From positions 88,784,001-88,848,000 of the forward strand of contig OZ231126.1 of the NCBI GenBank assembly GCA_965153355.1: DNA of 64,000 nucleotides. The letters are read 5' to 3'. This document shows, in pieces, positions 43,463 to 54,443 of this stretch; position 1 is the stretch's first letter; every line of letters starts with the position of its first letter. The notes beneath the pieces are model-generated. The model saw nothing but the letters and a program-made list of their open reading frames with translations, was not told the DNA's origin and searched no databases. The translations under genes and the position numbers were made by a program. The stretch comes from Flaccisagitta enflata (Eukaryota; Chaetognatha; Sagittoidea; Aphragmophora).

Positions 43463-44907
43463 TCTTAGTCGCGTGCTACGCGACTCTACACCCAGCTTTG
43501 TCTGTCAGTCGGTTGGTCGGTCAGTCACACTTTTTTTTTATTTGTTTTATTCCTACTAACTCATTTTAAGTCAATTAGGTCATTTAAAATCAAATTAGAT
43601 CATTTTAAGGCATTTTAGGTAATGTTAAGTCAGTTCAAGTCAATTTAATCCATTTGAGTTTTTTTTTTAGTTTTCATCATTTTGGCGATTTTAGGGCAAT
43701 TTATCTCAGTAAAATTCAATTTAAGTCATTCTAGATTAAATTACGTCATTTAAAGTCATTTTAAGTCAATTCAAGTCAATTCAAGTCAATTCAAGTCAAT
43801 TTAAGTGACTTTTGTCACAAAGTCATTTTAGTCATTTTAAGTCAATTCAAGTCAATTTAGGTCATTTTAAGTCATTTTAGGTCATTTTAAATCATTTTAA
43901 GTCATCTTATATCAATTAAATTCAATGAAAATCATTTTAGTGATGTAGTTATGAAATGAAGTAGGGTGAAGTGGGGTAAAATGGGTCACTTTTTCGAATG
44001 TTTTTTGATATCGCGTAATTTATTGAAAAAATGAAGAATTTTACGGATGGTTATGGACATTGTGTGTTTCCCCTACTACCACGAAAAAGGAAATTGCCTC
44101 CAAAAAGATCGGTGTAGGGGGCAGCCCTCCTTTTTGTGAATGGGTAAGTGACCCATTTTACCCCACCCAGGTGGGGTAAAGTGGGTCACCTACTTTTTTT
44201 CAGTAATATCTACAATTTTTTTATCTCAAGTGATCAATTCTTACGTATTAGTAAAAAAAGAATAGTTTTATACTTCAGTTGAGCCAAAAGTATTATCAAA
44301 TTGCAAATGTTGTTGAGTTTTGAATAAAATGATATGCAAATGATGTTTTGACATCAAATCAAAAATTTTCATTAAAAAACTTTAAAAAAAGGATGGAAAA
44401 ATATGAAAATGGGAAAAATTAGCTTTATATCACGTCCTTCAACCCATGAGCAGGGATAGCAAGCTTTTTGCCGAAAATTTGGTGATTTTAGCAGGGTGAC
44501 CCATTTTACCCCACATTACTAAAAATTAATTTTTTAGCTAAATATAGATAAAAACTGAAAAACATCACTGTCCACGTTTTACCACCCATCCGTAGTATGT
44601 AGGCGATGGGCAATGATTTTCTTCCTCCAGTTGGTCTCCACGGCAACCAGAAGTTGGTTTCATGACCAGCGACGCCGAAATTTTTTATTTGTAAATATTA
44701 TTGCATTACGCATCAGTGCATTTAAGAAATGGGGCAAATGTTTGTCTTGGAGTACCACAAGGCATCCTTCTTTTCATAACAGATGAAAAATTCGCTTCAT
44801 TTCACTAGATTATTTCAGAATTTAAATAAAAGTTAAGTGACCCATTTTACCCCACTCTACCCTAATTATTTAAGTCTTGCACGCGACTTATAGGGGTTGG
44901 TCTTGTT
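43463..44907 (-). mobile_element. GTCY-hairpin element, E subfamily, split by a MITE
   Basis: TTCTTAGTCGCGTGCTACGC hairpin, CCAGCTTTGTCTGTCAGTCG core and an interior AAGTCATTTT/AAGTCAATTC minisatellite to 43960. After the insert it resumes with AAGTCTTGCACGCGACTTAT and AGGGGTTGGTCTTGTT, the E-type closing module. Confidence 0.87.
43964..44862. mobile_element. TA-flanked element with GTGGGGTAAAATGGGTCAC termini
   Basis: Left end GGGTGAAGTGGGGTAAAATG with GGTCACTT. Right end AAGTGACCCATTTTACCCCA with CTCTACCC. TA at 43962-43963 and 44863-44864. The terminal motif recurs inside at 44150-44185 (in both orientations, a small palindrome) and near 44498-44515. The 899-bp body lacks an intact frame; IS630/Tc1/mariner-like by target and TIR. 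Confidence 0.9.
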
Positions 44908-45553
44908 GTATAAAAATTTCATTGGTCTAGCACTAATAGTAGTAAGGGGAAAGCCAAAAATTCTGCATCGTTGTTTTGGCAAATTTTGTTATAATAAGCC
45001 TCATTAGGTATTTTTAAAAGTATTAGTTCAATAAAATATTGACCGGGTTCATTTTTTATATACACTAGACAACAATAACTAAACAGAAACTGGGTCAAAA
45101 TCTTCGTTCGATTCCGCTTACTTCCATCAGAAACTGTCTACTGAAATCATTTTGCTCAGTAATTTTTATACAAACCTGTCATGGAAAGATGCGAATGATA
45201 GAAAGGGTGCGCATCGGAGAAGATGATTTTTCAGGCCTGTATATTGTTCCGTATTCCCCCCCCCCCGGTGGGGGGGGGGGGAAAATAATCAAAGGGTTTG
45301 GAGAAAGGGAAGGAAAAGGAGGGAGGAAAAAAGAGAAAAAAAAGAAAACTTGGGGAAAATATAACTTTTGGCAGTAAAAAATCATAAAACATGATAAGTT
45401 AAACACATTTTAACACTATTTAAACCTTAAACACCCAGTTTTAGTGGTTTATGGGGAAGAAAAACATTGATTTGGTAACGCGACGCGATGCCTCGCGGGG
45501 AAGAAAATCAAAGGCAGGGGGGGAAAAATAATCAAAGGTTATGGAATTATATA
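44908..45553. other. Unassigned sequence with poly-C/poly-G inverted run
   Basis: At 45256-45281 a C-run is followed by GGTG and a G-run, forming a GC-only hairpin. It sits beside a GGAAAGGG-rich purine tract (45300-45350). No gene recognised. Confidence 0.5.
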
Positions 45554-46697
45554 CAGTGGACTACCGCATTTTCGTCACCTGATTTAACGACATTTCGGAT
45601 TTAACAGCCAAGTTTCTTTAGTCCCAAATTTTTACAGGCTTTTGTAATGTTAATTTTACTCGATTTAACAACACCTGATTTAACATCCAAACCTGATTTA
45701 AAGTCGCTATTCTTAAGTCCCATGGATGACCTTAACCTGATTTAGTGACATCAACCACTTAATTGATAATTTTCTTAAAACTAAAATTTTGATTTTGATA
45801 TTTAAAGGTCTTAATATACTTAAATACATTTATAGAAGAAATATAAAAAAGAAATGAATAAGAAAGGAATACACAAATATTTGAAACAAGAACTGAAAAA
45901 CTATACACAACAACCTCATCTCTTCTCTCCATTTTCTTTTTTAGTTTTTCTTTGTCTCTGATGATAATTTGCAAAGTGAGAGTTAAACAAGGCCAACACC
46001 TATAAGTCGCGTGCAAGACTTTCTGAATGATCTAGAATGCCTAAGAATGACTTTGAATGACCAAAAATAATTTACAATAACCAACAAGGACTTAAAATGA
46101 TGGAATGACCTAATGACCAGGAATGACTTAGAGTGACTTAAAATGACTTAAAATGACTTAAAATGAGTTAAATGACTTAGAATGACTTAAAATTACTTAA
46201 AATTATTTAGAATGATTAAAAATAACTCAAAGAAATAAAAGTGATAAAAAAAGTAAAGTGTGACCGACTGACCGACAAAGCGGGTTGTAGAGTCGCGTGC
46301 ACGCGACTAAAAATCTGGGCAAAAATGTTGTTTTTTTGCAAGCTTGCACAGTGACGGCCCATGAAAATAAACTCAGGGTCAAACATAGACATTTTACAAA
46401 AATGATGCCATAACATGGATGAAGAGGTTTGTAATCAATTTGATATAAAATTCATTACATGTGATATTCTTTAACATACAAATATTTTATATTAATACTA
46501 AAAGAGGTCTTATAGCTCATGTGGTGGTTTGTAGGCCAGTACCACAAAAACTATAGTGAATACATGTACAAACATATGTAAGTATATTTCAAAACTAACT
46601 ACATGCATCTAAAACTATAAATTCGATTTAACAACACTCGGATTTAGCGACCAAAATTCCCCAGTCCCTTCAAGGTCGTTAAATCGGGTTCCCACTG
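45554..46697. mobile_element. pogo/Tigger-like non-autonomous element
   Basis: Left end CAGTGGACTACCGCATTTTC and right end (reverse complement CAGTGGGAACCCGATTTAAC) match the CAGTGG..CC.CG..TTAACGA type termini of pogo/Tigger elements. TA is at 45552-45553 and 46698-46699. Subterminal GATTTAACGACATTTCGGAT and its kin (ATTTAACAACACTCGGATTT) lie on both sides. No transposase frame. A GTCY element is nested inside. Confidence 0.85.
45986..46313 (+). mobile_element. GTCY-hairpin element, E subfamily, nested in a Tigger-like element
   Basis: AACAAGGCCAACACCTATAA, GTCGCGTGCAAGACTT, a 10-bp AATGACTTAA interior, a short GTGACCGACTGACCGAC core, GGGTTGTAGAGTCGCGTGCA and hairpin end CGCGACTAAAAA. Confidence 0.92.
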
Positions 46698-46699
46698 TA

Positions 46700-47520
46700 C
46701 ACCCCTGTGATTTTTGAAAACAGTTCCAGACAGTATTGGATGTCCTCTTGCAAATATATGTGAAAGAAGCAGACAGAAAAATACTGAGACTCCCTCCCGT
46801 TTGCTCAAAGTTGAAAAGAACTTTGACGATTTCTGAGGTTCCCGTCATTTGTTTTTCTCCAAGATCTTCATCATTTTCTGATGCTTTTAGGTGCGTCCTG
46901 ACATGATTTCACCCGTGTTAACAAAAATATGGCCAAATACTCAGTAATCAACTGTTAGAATTTGCATGTCCAACCTGTTTCCGCGCGGAATTAAGCTGAT
47001 TCTCAACCATTTTTTTCATCAAGTAAGAGGTGCGACGGTTCTGTTCTCTACTAATATTTTGTCCACAACATCAATTTTAAGTAAAACAAGTATATGAATT
47101 TTGAGCTAATAAACTCTCCTTTTAATCATGATAGTTTTTCTTAAAATTGCTCTAATTTCTAAACAGTTTGAGCTACAAATGCCAGATTGGTCTCAAATGA
47201 AGTATAATTTGAAAATATTTACATCTGAGACCAATCTGGCACTGGTTCTCAGGCTGTTTGAGAATAACAGGCAGAATATTGAAAAACGATTTTAATAAAA
47301 ACATGAGTTTTTAACTGTAAACACTTGTCTTACTTCAAATTGATGTTGTAGACAAATTATTTAAGCTAGACCAATGAAATTTGTACACAAAAAATGTTAA
47401 ATATAATACTACAAGAGAAAAATGGTTTGAAATCACTGACCAAGTGCGTTTAGAAATGAAAGCTTTTTACTTTTCCGACTTTGAGATTGAACACCCTGTA
47501 TAACCTCAGTCAGGCTTCTT
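46700..47520. other. Unassigned, old repeat remnants
   Basis: GCCAGATTGGTCTCAAATG at 47182 is followed at 47226 by its inverse CTGAGACCAATCTGGC, a ~25-bp hairpin. 47400-47505 matches 43370-43455 inverted. No gene recognised. Confidence 0.4.
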
Positions 47521-47539
47521 AGGCCTTATATATTCCCGG

Positions 47540-47692
47540 TCAGAATATCTGGAAATTCACCCGTGTCCTCCAGAACATTGCATCGGCATTTTCGAGCCGC
47601 TGCTCTGCTCTCAATCCACTAATTCACTTGATCACTCCGAGCGGGGCATCGGCTACCGCTGACCATATGCAATACTTGGATGACTAGTTACT
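47540..47692 (+). repeat. Orphan cassette right arm with spacer
   Basis: GGAAATTCACCCGTGTCCTC, GAGCCGCTGCTCTGCTCTCA, then CATCGGCTACCGCTGACCAT and CTTGGATGACTAGTTACTC. Same module as 3195-3345 and the reverse complement of 40430-40565. Confidence 0.75.
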
Positions 47693-48299
47693 CATGCTAT
47701 GGTAATTTCATAGTGCAATTCATAGTGCCATGAGCGAGGTCGAAGGGGTAATGGCAGTTCGACAGACTGATAAAAGCAATGTCTCCTGAGCTACTATCTT
47801 TGGAGCTACTATCCAACTTGAGCGCTGTTACTATCTAGTCATTGGCTAAGTTTTTCCCCTTAGTATCTAAGTTAGTATCCATATTAACATTTGTACTTCA
47901 GCTTAAAAAAATACACCTGAAGACAAGTAGGAGATAAATTGTCATAGTTTGTCACAATGCTGGTAAATTATGATCAAATAAATGCAAAGAAGCATAGCAA
48001 TAATTTTTCTTAAGAAATGAAAAATCAAAATTTTTCATTTGTTGATTAGATTGGTGATAAAGATTGGCTCTCAAATAGCACTTGTACGTCATTCAACACC
48101 TCAATAATTTCAGAATTTTCATTGGCAGTGACTGTTTTTTGTGAATCAGCATTCGCGTTTGCCTAAATTGAAAGTGGTGGGTTTCAAGGCTTCAATTGAT
48201 TGGTCTTTTATTCACAGCACATGGTATGTGGTAGAACATACAGCATACAAAGAGAAAAACAACAAGAAAAAATCTTAAAAGAGTATGGGTCCGCGACTG
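47693..48299. other. Unassigned sequence
   Basis: AT-rich, no supported gene. Confidence 0.3.
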
Positions 48300-49165
48300 G
48301 GGTCAAACGGCGGTGTCAAACGGCGTTGTCAAACGGCGTTGTCAAACGGCGTTGTCATACGGAATTGTCATACGGCATTGTCATACGGCCTTGTCATATG
48401 GCGTTGTCATACGGCGTTGTCATACGGCCTTGTCATACGGCCTTGTCATACGGCCTTGTCATACGGCCTTGTCATACGGCCTTGTCATACGGCCTTGTCA
48501 TACGGCGTTGTCAAACGGCGTTGTCGTTGTCAAACGGCGTTGTCAAACGGCGTTGTCAAACGGCGTTGTCAAACGGCGTTGTCAAACGGCTTTGTCAAAC
48601 GGCTTTGTCAAACGGCGTTGTCAAACGGCGTTGTCAAACGGCGTTGTCAAACGGCGTTGTCAAACGGCGTTGTCAAACGGCGTTGTCAAACGGCGTTGTC
48701 AAACGGCGTTGTCAAACCGCGTTGTCAAACCGCGTTGTCAAACGGCGTTGTCAAACGGCGTTGTCAAACCGCGTTGTAAAACCGCGTTGTCAAACGGCGT
48801 TGTCAAACGGCGTTGGCAAACGGCGATGTCAAACGGCGTTGTCAATCGGCGTTGTCAAACGGCGTTGTCAAACGGCGTTGTCAAACGGCGTTGTCAAACG
48901 GCGTTGTCAAACGGCGTTGTCAAACGGCGTTGTCAAACGGCGTTGTCAAACGGCGTTGTCAAACGGCGTTGTCAAACGGTGTTGTCAAACGGCATTGTCA
49001 AACGGCGTTGTCAAACGGCGTCGTCAAATGGCGTTCTCAAACAGCGTCGTCAAACGGCGCCGTCAAATGGCGTTGTCAAATGGCGTTGTCAAACGGCGTT
49101 GTCAAATGGCGTTGTCAAACGGCGTTGTCAAACGGCGTTGTCAAACGGCGTTGTCAAATGGCGGT
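48300..49165 (+). repeat. 13-bp satellite GTCAAACGGCGTT, about 66 copies
   Basis: The unit GTCAAACGGCGTT and variants (GTCATACGGCCTT near 48360-48500, GTCAAATGGCGTT near the end) run almost without length change. Because 13 is not a multiple of 3 and the unit has no stop in any forward phase, all three plus frames stay open for 160-350 codons with the period VVKRRCQTALSNG. The minus strand has a TGA in every cycle. There is no evidence that it is translated. Confidence 0.95.
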
Positions 49166-49975
49166 TTGGCCAGTCTGGCCAGTTAGCATGCTATAATCTT
49201 TACAAATCAAATACATATGTTGAGTCCTTCCATTTAGAGACGCCATACCAAGTTTTAACCAAATTGGTTGAAAAATGCCAAAGTTATGCACGTTTTTCAC
49301 TTTTAGACTGGTGGGCGGGTTGGGTGGTAGGCTGGTTTGGCCGGTTAGCATTCTAAAATCTTTACAATTCAAATACATATGTTGAGTTCTTCAATTTAGG
49401 GACTACATACCAAATTTTAACCAAATTGGTAGAAAATGCCGAAGTTATGCACGTTTTTCACTATTAGGCTGGTAGGCTGGTTGGGTGGTAGGCCGGTTTG
49501 GCCGGTTAGCATGCTAAAATCTTTACAAATCAAATACATATGTTGAGTCCTTCCATTTAGACACTACATACCAAGTTTTAACCAAATCGGTTGAAAAATG
49601 CCAAAGTTATGCACGTTTTTCACTTTTAGGCTGGTTGGGTGGTAGGCCGGTTTGGCCGGTTAGCATGCTAAAATCTTTACGAATAGAATACATATGTTGA
49701 GTCCTTCCATTTAGAGACTACATACCAAGTTTTAACCAAATTGGTTGAAAAATGCCAAAGTTATGCACGTTTTTCACTTTTAGGCTAGTAGGCTGGTTGG
49801 GTGGTAGGCCTGTTTGGCCGGTTAGTATGCTAAAATCTTTACAATTCAAATACATATGTTGAGTTCTTCTATTTAGGGACTACATACCAAATTTTAACCA
49901 AATCGGTAGAAAAATGCTGAAGTTATGCACGTTTTTCACTTTTAGGCTGGTAGGCTGGTTGGGCCGGTTGGGTGG
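49166..49975. repeat. ~160-bp tandem satellite, five copies
   Basis: The marker AAGTTATGCACGTTTTTCAC recurs near 49281, 49442, 49603, 49758 and 49920 (spacing 155-162). Units contain CAAATACATATGTTGAGTCC and GGTTTGGCCGGTTAGCATGC. The array starts directly at the end of the 13-bp satellite. Confidence 0.92.
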
Positions 49976-50200
49976 GTCGGATCATAACATACGCATAGGC
50001 TGCAAAGCGGCTTACCCTAATACAACTTCCCTCCAAATATGAAGCAAATCGGTCAAGGCGTTCAAAAGTTAGCCCATTTTTAAAAGTGTGGACGACGACA
50101 ACGACAATGACAACGACAACGACGACGACGACGACGACACCCACCCGCCTCGAATTATAGTCCGCGTCGGAATGGTATTCCGTCGCGGACAAAAAAATAT
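49976..50200 (+). repeat. Invertebrate-type repeat end with (GAC)n and terminal hairpin
   Basis: ATGAAGCAAATCGGTCAAGG, CGTTCAAAAGTTAGCCC and GTGTGGACGACGACAACGAC lead to TCCGCGTCGGAATGGTATTC and CGTCGCGGAC, the latter two parts forming an inverted pair. The previous satellite's CCAAATTTTAACCAAATCGG is reminiscent of it, so the satellite may have arisen from internal units of this repeat. Confidence 0.55.
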
Positions 50201-50655
50201 AACAACACTAATTAATCACAGATACTTATTCGACTTCATCAATCTTTAAAAATTTGTAAAGATGACGTAATACTTCATTATGAGAATTACATACAGTAGA
50301 TGTCGTCTAGACTTGGAAATACGTTGTACAGCACGGAGGATTATTATGATTTTTTCCAAAAATATAGAGGGTTTCAAAGCTTCAATTGACACTGTTCGGT
50401 TTAAAGTTTTAAATGAAACTGGTAGCGTTTAGAGGCTTGAATTGAAATTGGTGAGTCCCAAGGTAGGCAACTTTACGACGGTTCACAATCGAGATTTTTA
50501 GCTCATAAGTAGAGAAGCATGCATGACGTCAGCTAGTATTTCAAATTTCAGGATAATCGCATCAATAGTTTAGAAGTTACGGCCTTTTTCATACCTAAAA
50601 AGTAAAAAAGAAAACCGACGTTCTTTTTTTCCGTTTTTTCTTTGAACTCACCCCC
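50201..50655. other. Unassigned sequence
   Basis: No gene recognised. GGTTTCAAAGCTTCAATTGA near 50370 echoes 48181 and 51447-51565. Confidence 0.35.
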
Positions 50656-51220
50656 AATCAATTTTTTTAATTTTTCTGAAAAAAAATAAGGTTACAGGAT
50701 TTTGGATCTAGGCGAATAGAACAATTTTCAATCAATTGCACCCTACTTTTGAAAACCCGTTTTTCAAAAAAATATTTTGTGATTTTTTTTTCCTGATACG
50801 TGGTACAAAAAATTTCTAAGTTTTGGGGAAAAAAATGAAAATACAAGATTCTGGATCAAGGCAAATCAAACAATTTCCTATTGATAGCACCCCACTTTTG
50901 AAAACCATTTTTCAAAAAAATATTTTGTGATTTTTTCCCTGATGCGCGACACAAAATTTTCTAAATTTAAAAAAAAAAAATGAAATTACAGGATTTTGGA
51001 TCTAGGCAAATCAAACCCCACCCCACCCCACTTTTAAAAACCATTTCTAAAAAAAATATTTTATAATTTTTTTTCAGTCCCTAACGCGCGGCACAAAAAT
51101 TTTTTAAGTTTTTTGAAAAAAAGTGAAAATACAAGATTTTGGATCTAGGCAAATCAAACAATTTCCTATTGATTGCACCCCACTTTTTTTCAAAAAAAAA
51201 ATTCTCAATAAGGGCTTTTT
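50656..51220. repeat. Four diverged tandem units of ~140-170 bp
   Basis: The marker GATTTTGGATCTAGGC.AAT occurs near 50697, 50865, 50992 and 51136. Each is followed by CACCCCACTTTTGAAAACC-type sequence and a poly-A/T patch. Confidence 0.8.
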
Positions 51221-51889
51221 ATGGGGCCCTTAGGGGCCCCTGAGAAGAAAATAATAATGTTTAGTTAAAGCCGACGGCGAGAGAAATTGAATCTCTGTTG
51301 AACAAAACCAAGAACGCCTAGATCAGTGGTGATTTGCGCCTTGAATGACTCTCAACACCTCAGGGGGCGAGTTTTTTTCAAAACAGGATGCGTTTTCAGC
51401 CTTAGAAATTTTAAGTTGTAGGTCGTCCCCTACCCAAGGCTTTGGTCGAGACTGGTGGGTTTCAAGGCCTGAATTGAAACTGGTGGGTCTCAAGGCTTAA
51501 ATTGAAACCAAAGGGGGTTTCATAGCCTTATTGAGACTGATGGGTTCCAAGGCTTTTATTGAAACAGATAGAGTCAGGTCAATAAAACTTCATGTTGGCT
51601 TTGTTTTTGTCGAGGGTTGAAACAGTTGAGACAGTAAAGACAGTGGTAATCCTTTAACTCCTATCAAGGGTGATGGGGATGCTAAAAAAAAATATTTTGT
51701 ACAGAGGAAATGTAGTTCAAAACAAAAGTGCAGTCCCATATTAAGGGATGTGTTGGCAGTGACTTTTAAATAAATCGGGACGTCCTTTTTGTTAAAAATG
51801 ACTATTGCCAACCTAGCTAGTTAATAGCTAGGACTATCTAAACAAAATGTCATAGAGTAGCTAGATTAATAACTGGTATCTAAACCAAT
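51221..51889. repeat. Unassigned DNA with short GGTGGGTTTCAAGGC repeat
   Basis: 51447-51565 holds about four ~33-bp units of GGTGGGTTTCAAGGCCTGAA. The rest is unassigned. Confidence 0.5.
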
Positions 51890-52080
51890 TTTTTAATTGC
51901 GGACACGCAACTATAAGAGGCTTTGTTTATCCGTTGGTCCGTGGACACGAGTCAAAAAGTGAGGTAATGAGCGTTTTAGATGCTTTTTGTGCATGTGAAT
52001 GGGGGACTTGTGGTATGGATTGGGGTTGGATACCCCTGCTCACCCGTCCGCAACGATATTGTGACCCTGCGTCACTTGTT
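51890..52080 (-). mobile_element. GTCY-type element, A4 variant with lost core
   Basis: AATTGCGGACACGCAACTAT, AAGAGGCTTTG, a minimal ATCCGTTGGTCCGTGG core, CTGCTCACCCGTCCGCAACG and ATATTGTGACCCTGCGTCAC. The last module replaces the usual CGTGTATCCGGCCTTGTT and is also seen (inverted) at 10755. Confidence 0.75.
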
Positions 52081-52119
52081 AGAATATAAGGTACTTTCAT
52101 TAATATCCAGATCTAGCTA

Positions 52120-52714
52120 CTATCTAAGAAATAAAAAGGTTTCCACCTGTAACATCAGTTCATTTATTGACATGAAAATAAACAGAAATCAATTGCAAAT
52201 CCATGAATATTCTATGTTAGTCGCCTTTGACGGAATCACTGCCGCCTTTCATCAGAGAAGCACTTTGCAGAGCTTCCCGAAGTACTCTGGAGTGATGGCG
52301 TTCCAAACCTTTCGAGGGATCATTCTTGATCTTTTCTTTTGTTGCATTTAAACTTATAGCCCCAAAGAGATTCAACAAATCATAAAAAAAATTGGTGACA
52401 TAAATGTAGCCCTTCGAATTTGCAAGCAGTCTACACAAACCGCATCTGTCTAGCTCAATGCGTTTAGAATTTATTTTTGAAAAAAAGTGATGTGTTATAA
52501 TTTGAAGATTGTGTAGAAATGGCAAAAACAAAATTGAAACATTTCATTCATAGTTGAATAACTTTTGAATGCGTTGAATTAGAGAGATGCCGTTTGCGTA
52601 GATTGCTTGCAAATTTGAAGGGCTTTGATAATCTTTCCAATTTTTTGATGATTTGTTGATTCTACTCTGAGATATACATGTAATCGTGCGGAAACCTTTT
52701 TATTTCTAAGATAG
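52120..52714. mobile_element. TA-flanked MITE, CTAYCT family, copy 5
   Basis: TIR CTATCTAAGAAATAAAAAGG with TTTCC at the left and the inverse at the right, TA on both sides (52118-52119, 52715-52716). An inner inverted pair of ~110 bp (52368-52490 and 52555-52680, containing GCAAGCAGTCTACACAAACC) makes it strongly foldback. It carries a decayed transposase C-terminus. Confidence 0.92.
52213..52330 (-). pseudogene. Decayed Tc1/mariner-type transposase C-terminus
   Basis: The minus frame reads VWNAITPEYFGKLCKVLL, two stops, then KAAVIPSKATNI. In Tc1/mariner transposases this region reads W.AITPEY...L..SMP.R..AVI..KG..T.Y. The two TGA codons fall where arginines are expected. Only the C-terminal ~35 residues remain inside the MITE, showing that the MITE derives from a Tc1/mariner element by internal deletion. 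Confidence 0.7.
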
Positions 52715-52716
52715 TA

Positions 52717-53109
52717 CTAAGTAGCTAACTTGGGGACACTGGATAAAGGTTGCTTTGATATGCGACCAAAAACAAAAGGACACATCGCAAAAGATTGGAA
52801 TTAATCCTCGGTAGAGGGCACACTCGTTAATGAGGTTGTTCTTTTTAAGGTATTGTCGTTCCCACACTTTGTGGATTTTGTAGGGTTCCTTTCACTGCCC
52901 CTGCCCAATTAGTTTCACAATTGTCTGTGTATTCGGCTTAGATTTAATTAATTTGCTAAGCGACCATCTAGAAAGTCCATATACTGACAGGATGAGCAGG
53001 AAATTTAGCGGTTGGCCCAAAAACACTCTTTTTTTCTCATAAGAACATGTTATTTTCTTCTGAGGCTCGATGTTCTTATTTTTAGGTTAATTTGAGCCAC
53101 AAATTGTTC
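52717..53109. other. Unassigned, with a degraded GTCY fragment
   Basis: 52895-52950 (CTTTCACTGCCCCTGCCCAA, GTGTATTCGGCTTAG) recalls the head half of an A element. Otherwise nothing recognised. Confidence 0.35.
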
Positions 53110-53516
53110 TTGGCGGTCAGATATCTAGAGCTAGAGCAAAACCCTTTGAAAAAAAAAGTAACCGTCTCAAATTTTTTGCACATTAGTCCTAAAAAAGGTG
53201 TAGATTAAGAATATCAACTTGATTTTACCCAAATGCGAGCCGAAAAAATTAGAAACACTTTTTTTGGCAAAAAAAGGTGGTTCTTTGAAAAAAATAGCGT
53301 AAAGATACAACTTTGAAGAAATAATATACCCTGGTAATGATAAATAATCATCTGCCTAACATTTGTAAAATGCATTTTAAAACTTGAAAATTCAGAAAAA
53401 TCAGCCTTGTTGAAAATAAATCGAGGGATGTTAGAATTCATAAACATGCTTACATGATGAATATTGGACAAATTATAACCAGGTAGATTTTTTTTTCAGG
53501 CGGAAGTAGCTTAAAA
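53110..53516 (+). repeat. Left arm of a ~9.5-kb inverted-repeat element
   Basis: About 400 bp, from GGCGGTCAGATATC through TTAGTCCTAAAAAAGGTGTA, GAGCCGAAAAAATTAGAAAC, CCCTGGTAATGATAAATAAT and ATGAATATTGGACAAATTAT to TTCAGGCGGAAGTAG. It is present in inverted orientation at 62620-62165, continuing to 59897-59878 across a nested insert. A diverged third copy is at 11940. Confidence 0.85.
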
Positions 53517-54410
53517 AGTGCTTTTCTTGTACCGCAGAAGGTGTTACGAGCGCCATGGCTTCATTTTTCAGTCAAAAATTATAATATGTAATCGTATTTC
53601 TAATTTCTGCATCAAATTGAGAGGAATTTCATGCAATTTCCTTCATTTTGCCCATCTCTTATGTAGAAAATCGGGGAAAAAATTGCGTGATTTTTGCGTG
53701 ATGGAGGCTTCCTACCCAATTTTTTCCATTTATGATCTATTCCAAAGTGTTTCTTACATCCTATTCCGTTCACTCGGACATCTTTGAGAACTAGATGAAA
53801 AAAAAATGGAAGTAATCCATTGCAAATACGAAAAATTGTGGCCTCCCATATATAGCAACTCAACCGGGAAAACTTGATTTTTTTCTGCAAGTTGATATAT
53901 GTGCGATAAATCGCCCAGATTAAGCTCGTATGCACACCAATAGTGTCTTTTTTTGTTTTAAATCATGTATCGGAAAGCAAAAGAAGTTACTAGAAGTAAT
54001 ATTGTATCAATTTGTTTCGTTTTGGCTTTCTAGGAGTACTTGCAAGAGTTTCTGGTTTTCAGACGCTTGAGCGAATTAATTGTCCCATGCTCTGTCCCAT
54101 CTATCTTTTATTCCGTTACTTGTCAAATGGTTTCATGTCAGTTTTCCTATTGATTTTCTGGTAACGCTTGAGTGTTCTCCCATCAGCGAAAGTGTAAATA
54201 ACTTTTAAAACTAAAAGAAACCGTGGCAATTAGGCAGGAATTGAAGTCGAGGAGTTTCTGGTTTTCAGACGCTTTGCCAGAAACTCAAAAAAACACGTTG
54301 GGTCCTTCAAAATCTTTTTCATTTAATTGAATGAGCTCAGAATAAGATCAAAATTGGTGAACCCTGTAAGCATACGACAAAGGAAACAAATATTCACCCG
54401 GTGACTATTT

Positions 54411-54443
<33 letters not shown>

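Noticed and set aside
48200-49356. 328- and 347-codon frames as repeat-protein genes
   Set aside because: All three plus frames are open because of a 13-bp satellite; no domain, no start-context or splice support.
52217-52531. 104-codon minus-strand protein
   Set aside because: A frame overlapping the transposase relic; the similarity to Tc1/mariner lies in another frame with stops, so this is not a gene.
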